Shown piece after piece: positions 35,331-44,028 of a stretch of 64,000 nucleotides of DNA; position 1 is the stretch's first letter; each line of letters begins with the position of its first letter. The DNA is taken from positions 83,296 through 147,295 of the forward strand of contig NZ_SCVE01000016.1 of the NCBI RefSeq assembly GCF_004297105.1, given 5' to 3'. The notes below the pieces were generated by a model that did not search any database, was not told the DNA's origin, and saw only the letters and a program-made list of their open reading frames with translations. The position numbers and the translations under genes are program-made. The DNA comes from Herbiconiux sp. (GTDB taxonomy: Bacteria; Actinomycetota; Actinomycetes; Actinomycetales; Microbacteriaceae).

Positions 35331-35635
35331 CTTGCCACAAATTGTGGCAACCGGGCGCCGCAAACCACACCTTCGGGCAAGTGGCTTCGCTGTGGTCTGC
35401 CGGTTGTCGCCGGCTTGCCACAAGTTGTGGCAACCGGGCGCCGCAAACCACACCTTCGGGCAAGTCGCTTCGCTGTGGTCCGCCGGTTGTCGCCGGCTTG
35501 CCACAAGTTGTGGCAACCGAGTGCCGCACCCCACACCTTCGGGCAAGTCGCTTCGCTGTGGTCTGCCGGTTGTCGCCGGCTTGCCACAAGTTGTGGCAAC
35601 TGGGCGCCGCACACCACACCTTCGGGCAAGTCGCG
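35331..35635. repeat. Palindromic repeat array 2: four units of exactly 83 bp
   Basis: Copies of TTGCCACAANTTGTGGCAA start at 35332, 35415, 35498 and 35581, exactly 83 bases apart. The filler differs from array 1: it holds CACACCTTCGGGCAAGTCGC and TTCGCTGTGGTCTGCCGG and is nearly identical between units; the last unit is truncated. The first palindrome starts one base after the amidohydrolase stop codon. The rest of the gap to dps (35636-35682) holds nothing recognisable. Confidence 0.95.
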
Positions 35636-35682
35636 CCTACGGTGCACACGGCGGAGCCACCCCACGTGCCCGGAACGCGAAA

Positions 35683-35710
35683 GGCGGGCGCCCCCTGGGG
35701 GACGCCCGCC
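35683..35710 (-). terminator. Bidirectional-type terminator after dps
   Basis: GGCGGGCGCCCCC / GGGGGACGCCCGCC forms a 12-13 bp GC-rich stem with almost no loop; TTTC follows on both strands. It lies 20 bases beyond the dps stop. Confidence 0.8.
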
Positions 35711-35730
35711 TTTCAGCGAGGGAGGAGCGA

Positions 35731-36216
35731 CTACGCGGCGATGTGCGCGAAGAGGAACCAGCGGTCTTTGTCCAGGCCGCGGGCGATCTCGATCGCGACG
35801 TCCTGTGAGGAGGCGTCGATCTCGCCGAGCTCCTTGACCGCCTTGTTGACCACGGCGAGGGCCACGTCGATCTGGTTGATGATCGTGGCGACCACGGCGT
35901 CCGACTTCTGGAAGCCGGCGGGCATCTCGGCGGCGGTGCTCTTCGCGGCGACCGTCTGGATGCGGGCATCGATCGGCAGGCCAAGGGCCACGACGCGCTC
36001 GGCGGCGGTGTCGGCGTACTCCTGGGCGTGGTCGACCACGGTGTCGAGGAGCTCGTGAACGCCGATGAAGTTGGCCCCACGCACATGCCAGTGCGCCTGC
36101 TTGCCGTTGACGGCGAGGGCCTGGAGCTCGATGACCACGGGGCTGAGGAACTGCGCTGCGGCAGCGGCGACGTCGGGGCTCGTGGTGCTGGTCGGGGTGG
36201 TGATTACTTCAGTCAT
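35731..36216 (-). CDS. dps: Dps-family DNA-binding ferritin
   Basis: A 161-residue ferritin-like protein that stores iron, detoxifies peroxide and can coat DNA. The ferroxidase site at the dimer interface is seen in QAHWHVRGANFIGVHELLDTVVDHAQEYADTAAERV (adjacent blocks; His42/His44, His54, Asp58, Asp62). N-terminal MTEVITTPTSTTSP is a flexible tail. Length is typical. GAAGGAC lies upstream of ATG 36216. Confidence 0.94.
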   Translation of the reverse strand: MTEVITTPTSTTSPDVAAAAAQFLSPVVIELQALAVNGKQAHWHVRGANFIGVHELLDTVVDHAQEYADTAAERVVALGLPIDARIQTVAAKSTAAEMPAGFQKSDAVVATIINQIDVALAVVNKAVKELGEIDASSQDVAIEIARGLDKDRWFLFAHIAA

Positions 36217-36300
36217 GGGGGTGTCCTTCCGATTCCCTATGCTTCAACGGTACTCACGCAGAAATCTTCCGCAAGCAAGCTGAGGCTGGGCTAATCTCCG

Positions 36301-36762
36301 CTATTCGGCGGGAAAAGGGCGCCGGAAGTACGCGTTCGAGTTCGGCAGGTACATCGTGATCACGGCCACCACGATGAACAGCGCGTGCGCCACCGCGACC
36401 CCCACATTGCTCTGGAACTCGAGGTAGAGGCCGAGCGCTCCGAGAACCGCGAGGATGGTGAGCGTGTTGCGTGCCCACACCCGCCCGCGCAGCATGAAGA
36501 CGGACGCGATGATGCGGAACACGCCGAGAAGCACGATCAGCACGCCGACCACGATGAACACGGCCACCGTGGCGACGGCGGCGTCGCCGTCGACTCCCGC
36601 CACGGCCGCCACGAGTGCGGCGCCGCCGATCATCAGGATGCCGCCGATGATCGACAGGATGGCTTCGGCCAACCACAGCCCGAACGACAGCTTGATCTCC
36701 CAGGGGGCCGCCTCGAGGGCGGTCTCGCCGGTGAACTCGGGACCGGAGATTTCATCGGACAT
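36301..36762 (-). CDS. Hypothetical membrane protein with four hydrophobic segments
   Basis: A 153-residue protein: a short acidic N-terminus (SDEISGPEFTGETALE), then four membrane segments (LWLAEAILSIIGGILMIGG, VAVFIVVGVLIVLLGVF, NTLTILAVLGALGLYL, VAHALFIVVAVITMYL) and a short polar end. It resembles small DoxX/YrhK-like or DUF4064-type integral proteins, without a clear family. Function unknown. AAAGGCGC lies upstream of ATG 36762. Confidence 0.7.
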   Translation of the reverse strand: MSDEISGPEFTGETALEAAPWEIKLSFGLWLAEAILSIIGGILMIGGAALVAAVAGVDGDAAVATVAVFIVVGVLIVLLGVFRIIASVFMLRGRVWARNTLTILAVLGALGLYLEFQSNVGVAVAHALFIVVAVITMYLPNSNAYFRRPFPAE

Positions 36763-36799
36763 GCGTCGGCGCCTTTCGTCGAACGGGTGTGTTCAGAGA

Positions 36800-37594
36800 C
36801 TAGTGGTCGTCCCACTCCGTCTCGGGCGTGGCGCAGGTATTGCGGAAGACGTACTGCGACGGCCGCTTGCGCTCATGACTCGACCAATCGATCGCGGGGC
36901 GCTGCTGCGACTCCGGCAGGTAGCCGAGCCGGTACACGGCCATCAGCTCGAGGTCGGATGGCACCCCCAACAGCTCCTCGATGAGCGCCCACTTGCCCGG
37001 CACCTCCATGGGGAACGACACGAACTGGATGCCCATCCCGAGCTCCACGGTCGACAGCCAGATGTTCTCCATCGCGGCCCCCATGCTGAACACCGAGTAG
37101 AACGAGCTCAACTCGCCCGGCCGGTACTCGGCCCGATCGAGCATCACCCCGAGCAGAAGGGGTGACCCGGCGACGAGCCTGCGGTTCTCCTCGCCGAGGG
37201 TCTGAGGCACGCGAAACGTGTTCATGAGCTTCTGGCCGCGGGGCGTGAACACCTGCTTCGTGAACGGCCGGAGCGCGACCGGGAGCTTGTCGAAGAGCAT
37301 CCCGCTGCGCTTCTCGGCCATCTCGTCGGCGCTGAAACGGAAGTACGGCTTGTAGCGCTCGAAGAAGGTGCCATTCGACATGGCCTCGGTCATGCTCTCG
37401 CCGCTGATGGTGGCGATGGCTTCGATCGTGGGGCGCTCGTCGATGATCACGAAGCGCCACGGCTGGCTGTTCAGCTGCGACGGGGCCCGGCCGGCCACCT
37501 CCATCAGCAGGCGCTGGTGCTCGCGACTCACGGGGTCGGGTCGAAAGGGCCCGTTGGTGGTCGTGCGACGGCGCACCACGTCGAGGAACTCCAT
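36800..37594 (-). CDS. Nitroreductase-family FMN oxidoreductase
   Basis: A 264-residue protein of the FMN-dependent nitroreductase superfamily. The N-terminal FMN-binding block is [17 protein letters not shown], and [24 protein letters not shown] plus [14 protein letters not shown] complete the fold. A longer middle segment (residues 75-140) distinguishes it from short NfsB-type enzymes. The natural substrate is unknown. GGAG precedes ATG 37594; the small membrane gene ends 3 bases upstream, so the two are co-transcribed. Confidence 0.88.
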   Translation of the reverse strand: MEFLDVVRRRTTTNGPFRPDPVSREHQRLLMEVAGRAPSQLNSQPWRFVIIDERPTIEAIATISGESMTEAMSNGTFFERYKPYFRFSADEMAEKRSGMLFDKLPVALRPFTKQVFTPRGQKLMNTFRVPQTLGEENRRLVAGSPLLLGVMLDRAEYRPGELSSFYSVFSMGAAMENIWLSTVELGMGIQFVSFPMEVPGKWALIEELLGVPSDLELMAVYRLGYLPESQQRPAIDWSSHERKRPSQYVFRNTCATPETEWDDH

Positions 37595-37597
37595 GGT

Positions 37598-37936
37598 TCA
37601 GCTCCTTCGGGAGAGCATTAGGGCCGCCGCGAAGAACGGGGCGGCCGTGAGGGCGAGCAGCGGATGCCGGCGCGAGCGCGCGCTCACTCGCGGGATCGCG
37701 GCGAGCGGCACCGCCGTGGGAAGCAGAGCGGCGGCGGCACGGCGGTCGCGCTCGTCGCCGAACACGAGTGCGCTCGCGGCGGCGGTGCCGGCCAGAACGC
37801 ACGTGGTGACGTACAGCGCGTGATGCACCCACCGGATGCGACTGGTGTCGACGATCCGGGCGGCCACGGCTGCTCCGAGCGCGCAATTGACCGAATAGCT
37901 GGCGGTCGCTGCGACGAGGAGACGCGTCGAGCTCAT
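37598..37936 (-). CDS. Small hypothetical membrane protein
   Basis: A 112-residue protein with three or four weakly hydrophobic segments (LLVAATASYSVNCALGAAVAA, HHALYVTTCVLAGTAAASALVF, AAALLPTAVPLAAIP, LALTAAPFFAAALML) separated by Arg-rich turns. No family recognised. ATG 37936 follows TAGTCT by 6 bases on the minus strand, and the stop lies 3 bases before the nitroreductase start. Confidence 0.65.
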   Translation of the reverse strand: MSSTRLLVAATASYSVNCALGAAVAARIVDTSRIRWVHHALYVTTCVLAGTAAASALVFGDERDRRAAAALLPTAVPLAAIPRVSARSRRHPLLALTAAPFFAAALMLSRRS

Positions 37937-37942
37937 TTCGCC

Positions 37943-37948
37943 AGACTA
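37943..37948 (-). promoter_or_regulatory. -10 box TAGTCT (leaderless) of the small membrane protein/nitroreductase pair
   Basis: On the minus strand TAGTCT ends 6 bases before ATG 37936. Confidence 0.45.
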
Positions 37949-37999
37949 CGCTCGTGGGTCGGCGCGGCAAGAGGGGCGCTGGGTGCAAGACTTGAGGCG

Positions 38000-39157
38000 A
38001 TGACGAACCTGCCTCCCGTTCCGCCCATTCCGAACGGGCTGCCGTCCATCCCTCCGTCGCTCGCCGATGACGAGACCGCGCCGGCGGAGCCCCTGCTCCC
38101 GGCGATGCCCGCGTCCGATCCGGCCGCGAAAGCGCCCGAGCCCGATCCGGATCCGTCGGGAGAGGCGCCTGCGCCGGAGCCGGGTTCGTCGGGAGAGGCG
38201 CCTGCGCCCGATCCGTCCGGTGAGGAGATCGCGACCGTGCCGGCAGGTGCCGAGCAGGCTGGGCCGGTGCCCGGCTCCGGGGCGACCCAGCCCGGGCCTG
38301 TGTCCGCCGCATCCGCCCCGCCAGCTGTGTCGGGCGATGAGCCCGCAGCGCCCGCAGCAACCGCAGCCCCACCGGCGCCGGATGCGCCTCCTGCGCGAGC
38401 ACCTCGCCCCCCGAAGCCGTCCAAAACGCGGCCTGCCCGCGACGCACCCACCCCAGGCCGAGGTCGTCCCGGCCGGTTCCTGGCGATCGCCTCTCTCGTG
38501 CTCGGCGCGGTCGCCGTGATCGGCGCGTTCGTGCCCTTCGTCACCTACGGATCCTGGTTCATCGGCGTCGCCGGCATGGCGCTCGGAGTCGTCGCCCTCC
38601 TCCGCCGGGCGCGTGGCCGCGGCCTCGCCGTCGGCGGAATCCTGCTCTCCGGCCTCGGCTTCTTGCTCTCGATCATCCTCGCCGCCGTGTACACGATCGG
38701 CTTCCTCTCGAGCTGGGGTCACGGCATGCCGGGCAGCCCGGACGTCGCGCCGACGTCGCCCGCCGTCTCCGCCGAGACCATCCCTGCCGTCTTCGGCCAG
38801 ACCGTCACCTACGACGACGGCCTCCAGCTCCAGGTCAGCGCGCCCACGACGTTCGACCCGTCGTCGGATGCCCGCGGCGCCGACCAGGCCTGGAACCTCT
38901 CGTTCACGGTCACGGTCTACAACGGTTCCACGGCCGATGTCGCGCTCGACCCGTCGCTCGGCGTGTACTCGGCCGGCGTCGCCGGCTCCCCGATCATCGA
39001 CCCCACGAGCGGCATCGACGCCGGGCTGCCTGCGGACACGATCGCCGTCGGCCAGACGCGGAGCTGGGTGATCGGCTCTTCAGTCGAGAACCCGGCCGAC
39101 GTCACCGTTCAGATCGGCCCGGCCGCGCCCTATCTGGTGTCGAGCTTCACGAACTGA
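38000..39157 (+). CDS. Membrane protein with Pro/Ala-rich cytoplasmic region and DUF4352-like domain
   Basis: A 385-residue protein. The first 150 residues are a low-complexity Pro/Ala/Glu region with repeats of PDPSGEAPAPEPG type. Membrane segments follow (FLAIASLVLGAVAVIGAFVPF, FIGVAGMALGVVALL, GGILLSGLGFLLSIILAAVYTIGFL), resembling DUF4190, then an extracytoplasmic domain (VFGQTVTYDDGLQLQVSAPTTF, WNLSFTVTVYNGSTADVAL) of the DUF4352 telomeric-repeat-binding-factor-like type. Function unknown. ATG 38000 is chosen by N-terminal composition; AAGACT 7 bases upstream is a poor -10 match. Confidence 0.8.
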   Translation: MTNLPPVPPIPNGLPSIPPSLADDETAPAEPLLPAMPASDPAAKAPEPDPDPSGEAPAPEPGSSGEAPAPDPSGEEIATVPAGAEQAGPVPGSGATQPGPVSAASAPPAVSGDEPAAPAATAAPPAPDAPPARAPRPPKPSKTRPARDAPTPGRGRPGRFLAIASLVLGAVAVIGAFVPFVTYGSWFIGVAGMALGVVALLRRARGRGLAVGGILLSGLGFLLSIILAAVYTIGFLSSWGHGMPGSPDVAPTSPAVSAETIPAVFGQTVTYDDGLQLQVSAPTTFDPSSDARGADQAWNLSFTVTVYNGSTADVALDPSLGVYSAGVAGSPIIDPTSGIDAGLPADTIAVGQTRSWVIGSSVENPADVTVQIGPAAPYLVSSFTN

Positions 39158-39178
39158 CTCCATCGGCCCTGAGACGGC

Positions 39179-40039
39179 TCAGAGTGCGCGAGCCTCCTCG
39201 GCGACCGAGGCCACGAGCTCGACCATGCGAAGGGGTTCGGGCGATCCGGGCATGATGTAGGTCACCGTGAACCCCATCTGCGAGGCCTCGCGAAGCGTGT
39301 CGAGCAGGCGGTCACGCGTCCACGACGGGTCGACGCCGATGAGCGTCGTCTTCTCGATGCTGTCGTAGTCGCGGCCGAGCGTGTCGGCGTGGCCGCGCAA
39401 CACCTCGAGCTTGTGCACGGCTTGCTCGCCGAAGAAGATATTGCACGCATCCGCGTACTGGGCCACGAGTCGCAGGGTCTTGCGCTCGCCCGAGCCGCCG
39501 ACCATGAGATACGGATGCGGCCTGCTGAGGTTCTGCGGCGAATTGAGCGTGCGCCCCAACTGGTAGTGGGCGCCATCGAACGGCCCGTCGTCGTCGCTCC
39601 ACATCTGCAGGCAGATCTGCAGCGTCTCCTCGAGCCGCTCGAAACGCTCCTTGGTGGAGGGGAACGGCAGGCCGAGTCCGGTGGCTTCGTCTTCGTTCCA
39701 GGCGGCCCCGATGCCGAGCCCGGCTCGTCCGTTGCTCAGCACGTCGAGGGTGGAGATCTGCTTCGCCAGCAGCCCGGGCACGCGGTAGGTGACTCCGGTC
39801 ACGAGCGTGTGCAGCAGCACCTTCTCGGTGTGAGCCGCCAAAAAGCCGAGAGTCGTGTACGCCTCGAGCATGTCGTTCTCGGCGGGCCCGACACCGCGGA
39901 TCTGCCACAGATGATCCATCACGGTCAGCCGAGTGATCCCCCCATCCTCGACGGCCCGCGCGATCGTCACCAGATCGGAGGAGAGCGCCGAAGGCCCGTC
40001 GGCATAGGTGAAGTTGGCCAGATGAATCCCGAGTTCCAT
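39179..40039 (-). CDS. LLM-class (luciferase-like) F420-dependent oxidoreductase
   Basis: A 286-residue TIM-barrel protein of the luciferase-like monooxygenase family. Motifs include MELGIHLANF, RLTVMDHLWQI, TLGFLAAHTEKVLLHTLVTGVTYRVPGLLAKQISTLDVLSNGRAGLGIGAAWNEDEATGLG in consecutive blocks, and HPYLMVGGSGERKTLRLVAQYADACNI. In actinobacteria such proteins usually use F420. Substrate unknown. ATG 40039 follows TAGGGT by 7 bases. Confidence 0.9.
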   Translation of the reverse strand: MELGIHLANFTYADGPSALSSDLVTIARAVEDGGITRLTVMDHLWQIRGVGPAENDMLEAYTTLGFLAAHTEKVLLHTLVTGVTYRVPGLLAKQISTLDVLSNGRAGLGIGAAWNEDEATGLGLPFPSTKERFERLEETLQICLQMWSDDDGPFDGAHYQLGRTLNSPQNLSRPHPYLMVGGSGERKTLRLVAQYADACNIFFGEQAVHKLEVLRGHADTLGRDYDSIEKTTLIGVDPSWTRDRLLDTLREASQMGFTVTYIMPGSPEPLRMVELVASVAEEARAL

Positions 40040-40046
40040 GCGCCGA

Positions 40047-40052
40047 ACCCTA
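40047..40052 (-). promoter_or_regulatory. -10 box TAGGGT of the LLM gene (leaderless)
   Basis: On the minus strand TAGGGT ends 7 bases before ATG 40039. The rest of the gap to 40281 is AT-richer DNA with nothing recognisable. Confidence 0.45.
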
Positions 40053-40281
40053 CGCCTTCAGCATGACATCTCGGCGAGCTGCCGAGCCGGCGAGGACGTG
40101 ACTCGTAGTTGAGCAGCCTCCGATGTCGATCTCAGGAACCTACACATGGCAACAATGGTCGAAAACGCACGTTCTCGAATTCCTTCAAGGCCGAGTCTGT
40201 CGGGCGTGACTCTATCTCAGACTGACGATGATCCTTGACCCGGCGAATCGGAATATAGCTCCCACCTGGTATTCGAGTTGC

Positions 40282-40992
40282 TCATCGCTCTGTCCAACCC
40301 TCGATGTTGGTGAAGCTCTCATACGAGATCGGCGAAACATACTCGTAAGCGCCCGGATGTCGCACCTCGAATGCCATGGCGTCGAGATTAAGCAGAGCCT
40401 CAAATTCGCAGTCTTGGATGACCTTCGACGGGTCCGATCTCACGAGTTCGTAGTAAGCGCGCCCATTTGCGATAAGGTCACATCTCTTGTATAAGAAGTC
40501 GTCTGAGGAGATTGCATTGTAGTCGGGATCGAGCCTGCCTGAGTAGATGTGGCGGCAATACTCACGGGTGTCGAAGGAGTGGAGGAGCGTTGCCAGAATG
40601 TCCGAGAACGTCTGGATCGAAGGCTCGCTCATTGTGCCGAGAGCATCGATCGCTCTGCGCATGACAGCCTCATCGTCACCTACGTGCCTCCAGTCGAAGA
40701 GTGCGATTATTCGCCAAAAGACGTCAACGTTCATGTCTAGGGTCGACCACTGAGGTGGACTCCAAGGCGTGAGAGTGGCGAGGACAGTCTCCTCGTATCC
40801 CTTCCCGATTTTTGCTTCGACCTGCCGATCTGCCCACTCAACGGCAGCAGATTCTGATTCGAATGATCGTTCGAATCTGCGTGCCTTCCTTCCTATGCGA
40901 CCTGAAGTCGTGACAGTGCTGGGGCCGTCGACCGCAATCGTCCAGAACTTATCGGAGACATCATCTCGATAGAAAAATTCGCGCGTAGACAC
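40282..40992 (-). CDS. WGR-domain plus DUF4240 protein
   Basis: A 236-residue protein with an unusual pairing. Residues 1-70 are a WGR domain (REFFYRDDVSDKFWTIAVDG, TSGRIGRKARRFERSF, AKIGKGYEE), a fold that binds DNA ends or RNA in PARPs. The rest is a DUF4240 domain starting MNVDVFWRIIALFDW and containing FSDILATLLHSFDTREYCRHI. I place the start at GTG 40992 (VSTREFF), because GAGGGG lies 6 bases before it; the open frame to 41184 is not needed. GC content and third-position bias are clearly lower than in neighbours, suggesting horizontal acquisition. Function unknown. Confidence 0.82.
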   Translation of the reverse strand: MSTREFFYRDDVSDKFWTIAVDGPSTVTTSGRIGRKARRFERSFESESAAVEWADRQVEAKIGKGYEETVLATLTPWSPPQWSTLDMNVDVFWRIIALFDWRHVGDDEAVMRRAIDALGTMSEPSIQTFSDILATLLHSFDTREYCRHIYSGRLDPDYNAISSDDFLYKRCDLIANGRAYYELVRSDPSKVIQDCEFEALLNLDAMAFEVRHPGAYEYVSPISYESFTNIEGWTER

Positions 40993-41494
40993 GACGATCC
41001 CCTCGGTTTCAGAAAAAAGCTCCACACCCACGGAGATATCTCCCGTGAGGAGCAGTATCGATGTAGATACTATAGTGAGCAATCGTCGGGATACTACTGC
41101 CTGGTTTCGAAGTGACCACTCAACCCGCGCATGTCGTCGGTCTCTGCTCTTGATCTGCTGAAGCGGCACAGATCGCTGAGGCAACTAGAGCGAGTAAGTT
41201 GCGCAGCCTACTCAACCTCACGTCATGCCCAGCGCTCATGGGATTCCCAGTGCCCGAGTTTGGGGAGTGGCTCCGAGGAGAGCGGTGCCGAGCCACGGGT
41301 GATTGCGTTAGCCAAGCCAAAATTCTTGAGGTGGGGACGCGACCGAACGTCGCTCAACCTGTTTCTTGGTGGCCTGACTCTTGAGCAGATTGTTTGGATT
41401 TAGCCGCCATCGCGGCGCAGGGCGAACTCTTGTGCGGGGGTTCCGACCCACGACCGGACTTGGAGAGCGGCGGATGCCTGAATTCCCTACTCTC
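40993..41494. other. Gene-free AT-richer stretch beside tRNA-Gly
   Basis: About 500 bases without a credible gene. Near the WGR gene start it has a near-perfect palindrome CACGGAGATATCTCCCGTG (41030-41048) and GTATCGATGTAGATAC, which could be operator or promoter sites. Composition returns to the genome norm towards 41400. No copy of the tRNA-Gly 3' end was found at the other edge of the patch, so integration boundaries are not evident. Confidence 0.6.
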
Positions 41495-41568
41495 TGGAGG
41501 GGATGACGGGAATCGAACCCGCGTGATCAGTTTGGAAGACTGAGGCTCTACCATTGAGCTACATCCCC
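41495..41568 (-). tRNA. tRNA-Gly (TCC)
   Basis: The minus strand begins GGGGATGTAGCTCAATGGTA; the anticodon loop CTTCCAA gives anticodon TCC. T-arm GGGTTCGATTCCC, acceptor CATCCCC, and CCA is encoded. Its 3' end faces the AT-richer patch. Confidence 0.96.
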
Positions 41569-41673
41569 GAGCAGGGCTTCGCAGCCCGGCACCCGAACAT
41601 CGTAGTACAGCTTCGAACGCCCTGTGTGACGGCCCCCGCGCGTGCGGTAGGCTTGCCGAGGTCATTTCGCCGC

Positions 41674-41748
41674 CGGGGCGTAGCTCAGCTTGGCTAGAGC
41701 GCCCGCTTTGGGAGCGGGAGGTCGCAGGTTCGAATCCTGTCGCCCCGA
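41674..41748 (+). tRNA. tRNA-Pro (TGG)
   Basis: CGGGGCGTAGCTCAGCTTGG, anticodon arm CCCGC-TTTGGGA-GCGGG (anticodon TGG), T-arm CAGGTTCGAATCCTG, acceptor CGCCCCG with A73; CCA not encoded. TAGGCT at 41647-41652 is a plausible -10 box. It lies 42 bases before the trigger factor gene. Confidence 0.96.
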
Positions 41749-41790
41749 CACGGATCCGACCATCTCGAAACCCATCAGGAGACATCCAAC

Positions 41791-43152
41791 GTGAAGACCA
41801 CGGTCGAACAGCTCAGCCCCACCCGCGTGAAGATCGCCATCTTCGTCACCCCCGAAGAGCTGAAGCCCAGCATCGATCACGCCTACAGCCACATCGCGGA
41901 GCAGGTGAACATCCCCGGCTTCCGCAAGGGCAAGGTGCCGCCGCCCATCATCAACCAGCGCGTCGGCAAGGAAGCCGTGCTCGAGCACGCCGTCAACGAG
42001 GGCCTCGACAAGTTCTACCGCGAGGCCGTCACCGAGAACGAGCTGCGCCCGCTCGGCCGCCCCCAGGCCGACATCGTCGAGTGGCCGAAGGCCGAAGACT
42101 TCTCCGGCGACCTCGAGCTCGCCATCGAGGTCGACGTGCGCCCCGAGATCGACCTGCCCGACTACGAGGGCTTCGAGGTCGCCGTCGAGCCCGCCGTCGT
42201 CGAAGACGCGGATGTCGACGAAGAGCTCGAGCGTCTGCGCAGCCGTTTCGGCACCCTCGTGACCGTTGATCGTCCCGCTGCCAAGGGCGACTTCGCCCAG
42301 CTCGACCTGGTGGCCACCGTCGATGACGTCGAGGTCGACAACGCTTCCGGCATCTCCTACGAGATCGGCTCGGGCGAGCTGCTCGAGGGCATCGACGAGG
42401 CGCTCGACACCCTCACCGCCGGTGAGACCACCACGTTCGAGGCGCCCCTCCTCGGAGGCGACTACGCCGGCCGCGACGCCCTCGTCACCGTCACGCTCAA
42501 CTCCGTCAAGGAGCGCGAGCTGCCTGAGGCCGACGACGACTTCGCTCAGATCGCCAGCGAGTTCGACACGCTCGACGAGCTGAAGAAGTCGCTCAAGGAG
42601 CAGGTCGAGAAGCAGAAAGCGTTCGGCCAGGCATCCGAGGCCCGCACCAAGATCGTCGAGTCGCTGCTCGAGAAGGTGGAGATCCCGGTTCCCCCGGCGC
42701 TCATCGAAGACGAGGTGCACCGTCACCTCGAGGGCGAGAACCGCCTTGAAGACGACGAGCACCGCGCCGAGGTCACCGAGTCGTCGACCAGCACGTTCAA
42801 GACCCAGATCCTGCTCGACGCCGTCGTCGACAAAGAAGAGGTCAAGGTCTCGCAGGACGAGCTCACGCAGTACCTCGTGCAGTCCGCCGCCCAGTACGGC
42901 ATGGACCCCAACGAGTTCGTGAAAATCCTCTCCGAGTCGAACCAGATCCCGGCCATGGTCGCCGAGGTCGCCCGCAACAAGGCGCTCGCCATCGTGCTGT
43001 CGAAGGCCAAGGTCGTCGACACCAACGGCAAGGCCGTCGACATCTCCGAGTTCACCACCCTCGCGGGTGACGGCGAGGGCGACAACCTGCTCGACGCGTC
43101 CGACGACCACGCAGGTCACGACCACGACGGCCACGAGGGCCACTCGCACTAG
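41791..43152 (+). CDS. tig: Trigger factor (ribosome-associated chaperone, peptidyl-prolyl isomerase)
   Basis: A 453-residue chaperone that meets nascent chains at the ribosome exit tunnel. The ribosome-docking motif is [11 protein letters not shown] (the family's GFRxGKxP). The FKBP-type domain spans about residues 150-240 ([14 protein letters not shown]), and the helical C-terminal domain follows. The protein ends in an Asp/His-rich tail ([16 protein letters not shown]) that could bind metal. Start is GTG 41791 with AGGAG upstream. Confidence 0.97.
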   Translation: MKTTVEQLSPTRVKIAIFVTPEELKPSIDHAYSHIAEQVNIPGFRKGKVPPPIINQRVGKEAVLEHAVNEGLDKFYREAVTENELRPLGRPQADIVEWPKAEDFSGDLELAIEVDVRPEIDLPDYEGFEVAVEPAVVEDADVDEELERLRSRFGTLVTVDRPAAKGDFAQLDLVATVDDVEVDNASGISYEIGSGELLEGIDEALDTLTAGETTTFEAPLLGGDYAGRDALVTVTLNSVKERELPEADDDFAQIASEFDTLDELKKSLKEQVEKQKAFGQASEARTKIVESLLEKVEIPVPPALIEDEVHRHLEGENRLEDDEHRAEVTESSTSTFKTQILLDAVVDKEEVKVSQDELTQYLVQSAAQYGMDPNEFVKILSESNQIPAMVAEVARNKALAIVLSKAKVVDTNGKAVDISEFTTLAGDGEGDNLLDASDDHAGHDHDGHEGHSH

Positions 43153-43176
43153 TCGCGAACACTGGTCACAAGAGGT

Positions 43177-43228
43177 GACCCGCCAGTCCGTCTCCCTCCT
43201 GCGTGGATCGGAGACGAACGGACGGGTC
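43177..43228 (+). terminator. Hairpin after trigger factor
   Basis: GACCCG pairs with CGGGTC and, inside, GTCTCC with GGAGAC, with small internal loops; it lies 25 bases past the stop and is followed by ATTCTC. Confidence 0.55.
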
Positions 43229-43251
43229 ATTCTCATATGAGGATGATTCAT

Positions 43252-43257
43252 TAGAAT
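43252..43257 (+). promoter_or_regulatory. -10 box TAGAAT (leaderless) in an AT-rich promoter
   Basis: TAGAAT ends 6 bases before GTG 43264. The surrounding 30 bases are much richer in A/T than the genome. Confidence 0.5.
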
Positions 43258-43263
43258 CGGGCC

Positions 43264-44007
43264 GTGCCTTCACACGAACTTGCGGTTTTCGAGACGCCAC
43301 TGGGCCGAGTCGTCATCACGGCGGCGATAGGCGGCGACCCGCTAGCCCTCGTGGCCGCGCGCGTCGCAATGACAGACGATCAGCGGGAGTCACGGGCTGA
43401 CTGGTGGCTCGCTGGCGACGTGCACGTCTGCTTGCGCACGACTTCTCTCGTCGATGTGGTCGGGGTGTCCTGGTCGGCCGACGAGCTTTCGCCAACCTAT
43501 GGTGAACGCACGTTTGCGGAGGGGGTGCGAGCAGCTCTCCTGACCGTGACCGCTCCCGGAGGGTGCGGACGTATTGAGCTGCGGGCCGGGTTCGCTGAGC
43601 ATCGCTCCGGGGGATGGGCGACGGGCCAAGACCTCGCTGCACGATCGTTCGCTGCGGGTGCGACAGAAGTCGTGATTGGCGGTGGCGACGATGACCTCTT
43701 CGCGCGGCGGGTACGCGATGGCTCATTCCCCGCCGATTGGGCGACCCTGCTCGTGCCAGACCAAGCCGATACGGTGTTTGGTGAAACCGGGCGTACGGTG
43801 CACATCCCCGAGCAACTGACTCCAGTGTTGGGCCGGAGTGATGACGGGGTCGGCTGGATGCTCCCACCCGTGCCGCCAGGCGCGTCCGTCGACCTCCACG
43901 CGGTCGTCGCATGGGCGGTGGGCCCCGGTGCGGCGACAGCGGCTTGGTATGCGGTGGACTGGTCGCCGGATGCGATCCGGCGTGCGTGCGTGCTGCGCGA
44001 CACATGA
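43264..44007 (+). CDS. Hypothetical protein
   Basis: A 247-residue cytoplasmic protein, no membrane segment or signal peptide. It has a Trp/Asp-containing N-terminal half (SRADWWLAGDVHVCLRTTSLVDVVGVSWSADELSPTYGERTF in consecutive blocks) and an acidic, Gly-rich centre (EVVIGGGDDDLFARRV), ending AAWYAVDWSPDAIRRACVLRDT. No family recognised. Codon use is a little less GC-biased than neighbours. It sits between tig and clpP1 and starts at GTG 43264 directly after a -10 box. Confidence 0.65.
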   Translation: MPSHELAVFETPLGRVVITAAIGGDPLALVAARVAMTDDQRESRADWWLAGDVHVCLRTTSLVDVVGVSWSADELSPTYGERTFAEGVRAALLTVTAPGGCGRIELRAGFAEHRSGGWATGQDLAARSFAAGATEVVIGGGDDDLFARRVRDGSFPADWATLLVPDQADTVFGETGRTVHIPEQLTPVLGRSDDGVGWMLPPVPPGASVDLHAVVAWAVGPGAATAAWYAVDWSPDAIRRACVLRDT

Positions 44008-44028
44008 GCGGCGCGGGGCCATGCGCTC

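Noticed and set aside
35636..36086. Arg/Ser/Thr-rich frame opposite and alongside dps
   Set aside because: It is an alternate frame of the clear dps gene with low-complexity composition.
40040..41568. Integrated element with att sites at tRNA-Gly
   Set aside because: No integrase and no repeated copy of the tRNA 3' end at the far boundary; only the composition shift is seen.
41354..41785. Minus-strand open frame across tRNA-Gly and tRNA-Pro
   Set aside because: The peptide ([15 protein letters not shown]) is translated tRNA sequence, a well-known false gene.
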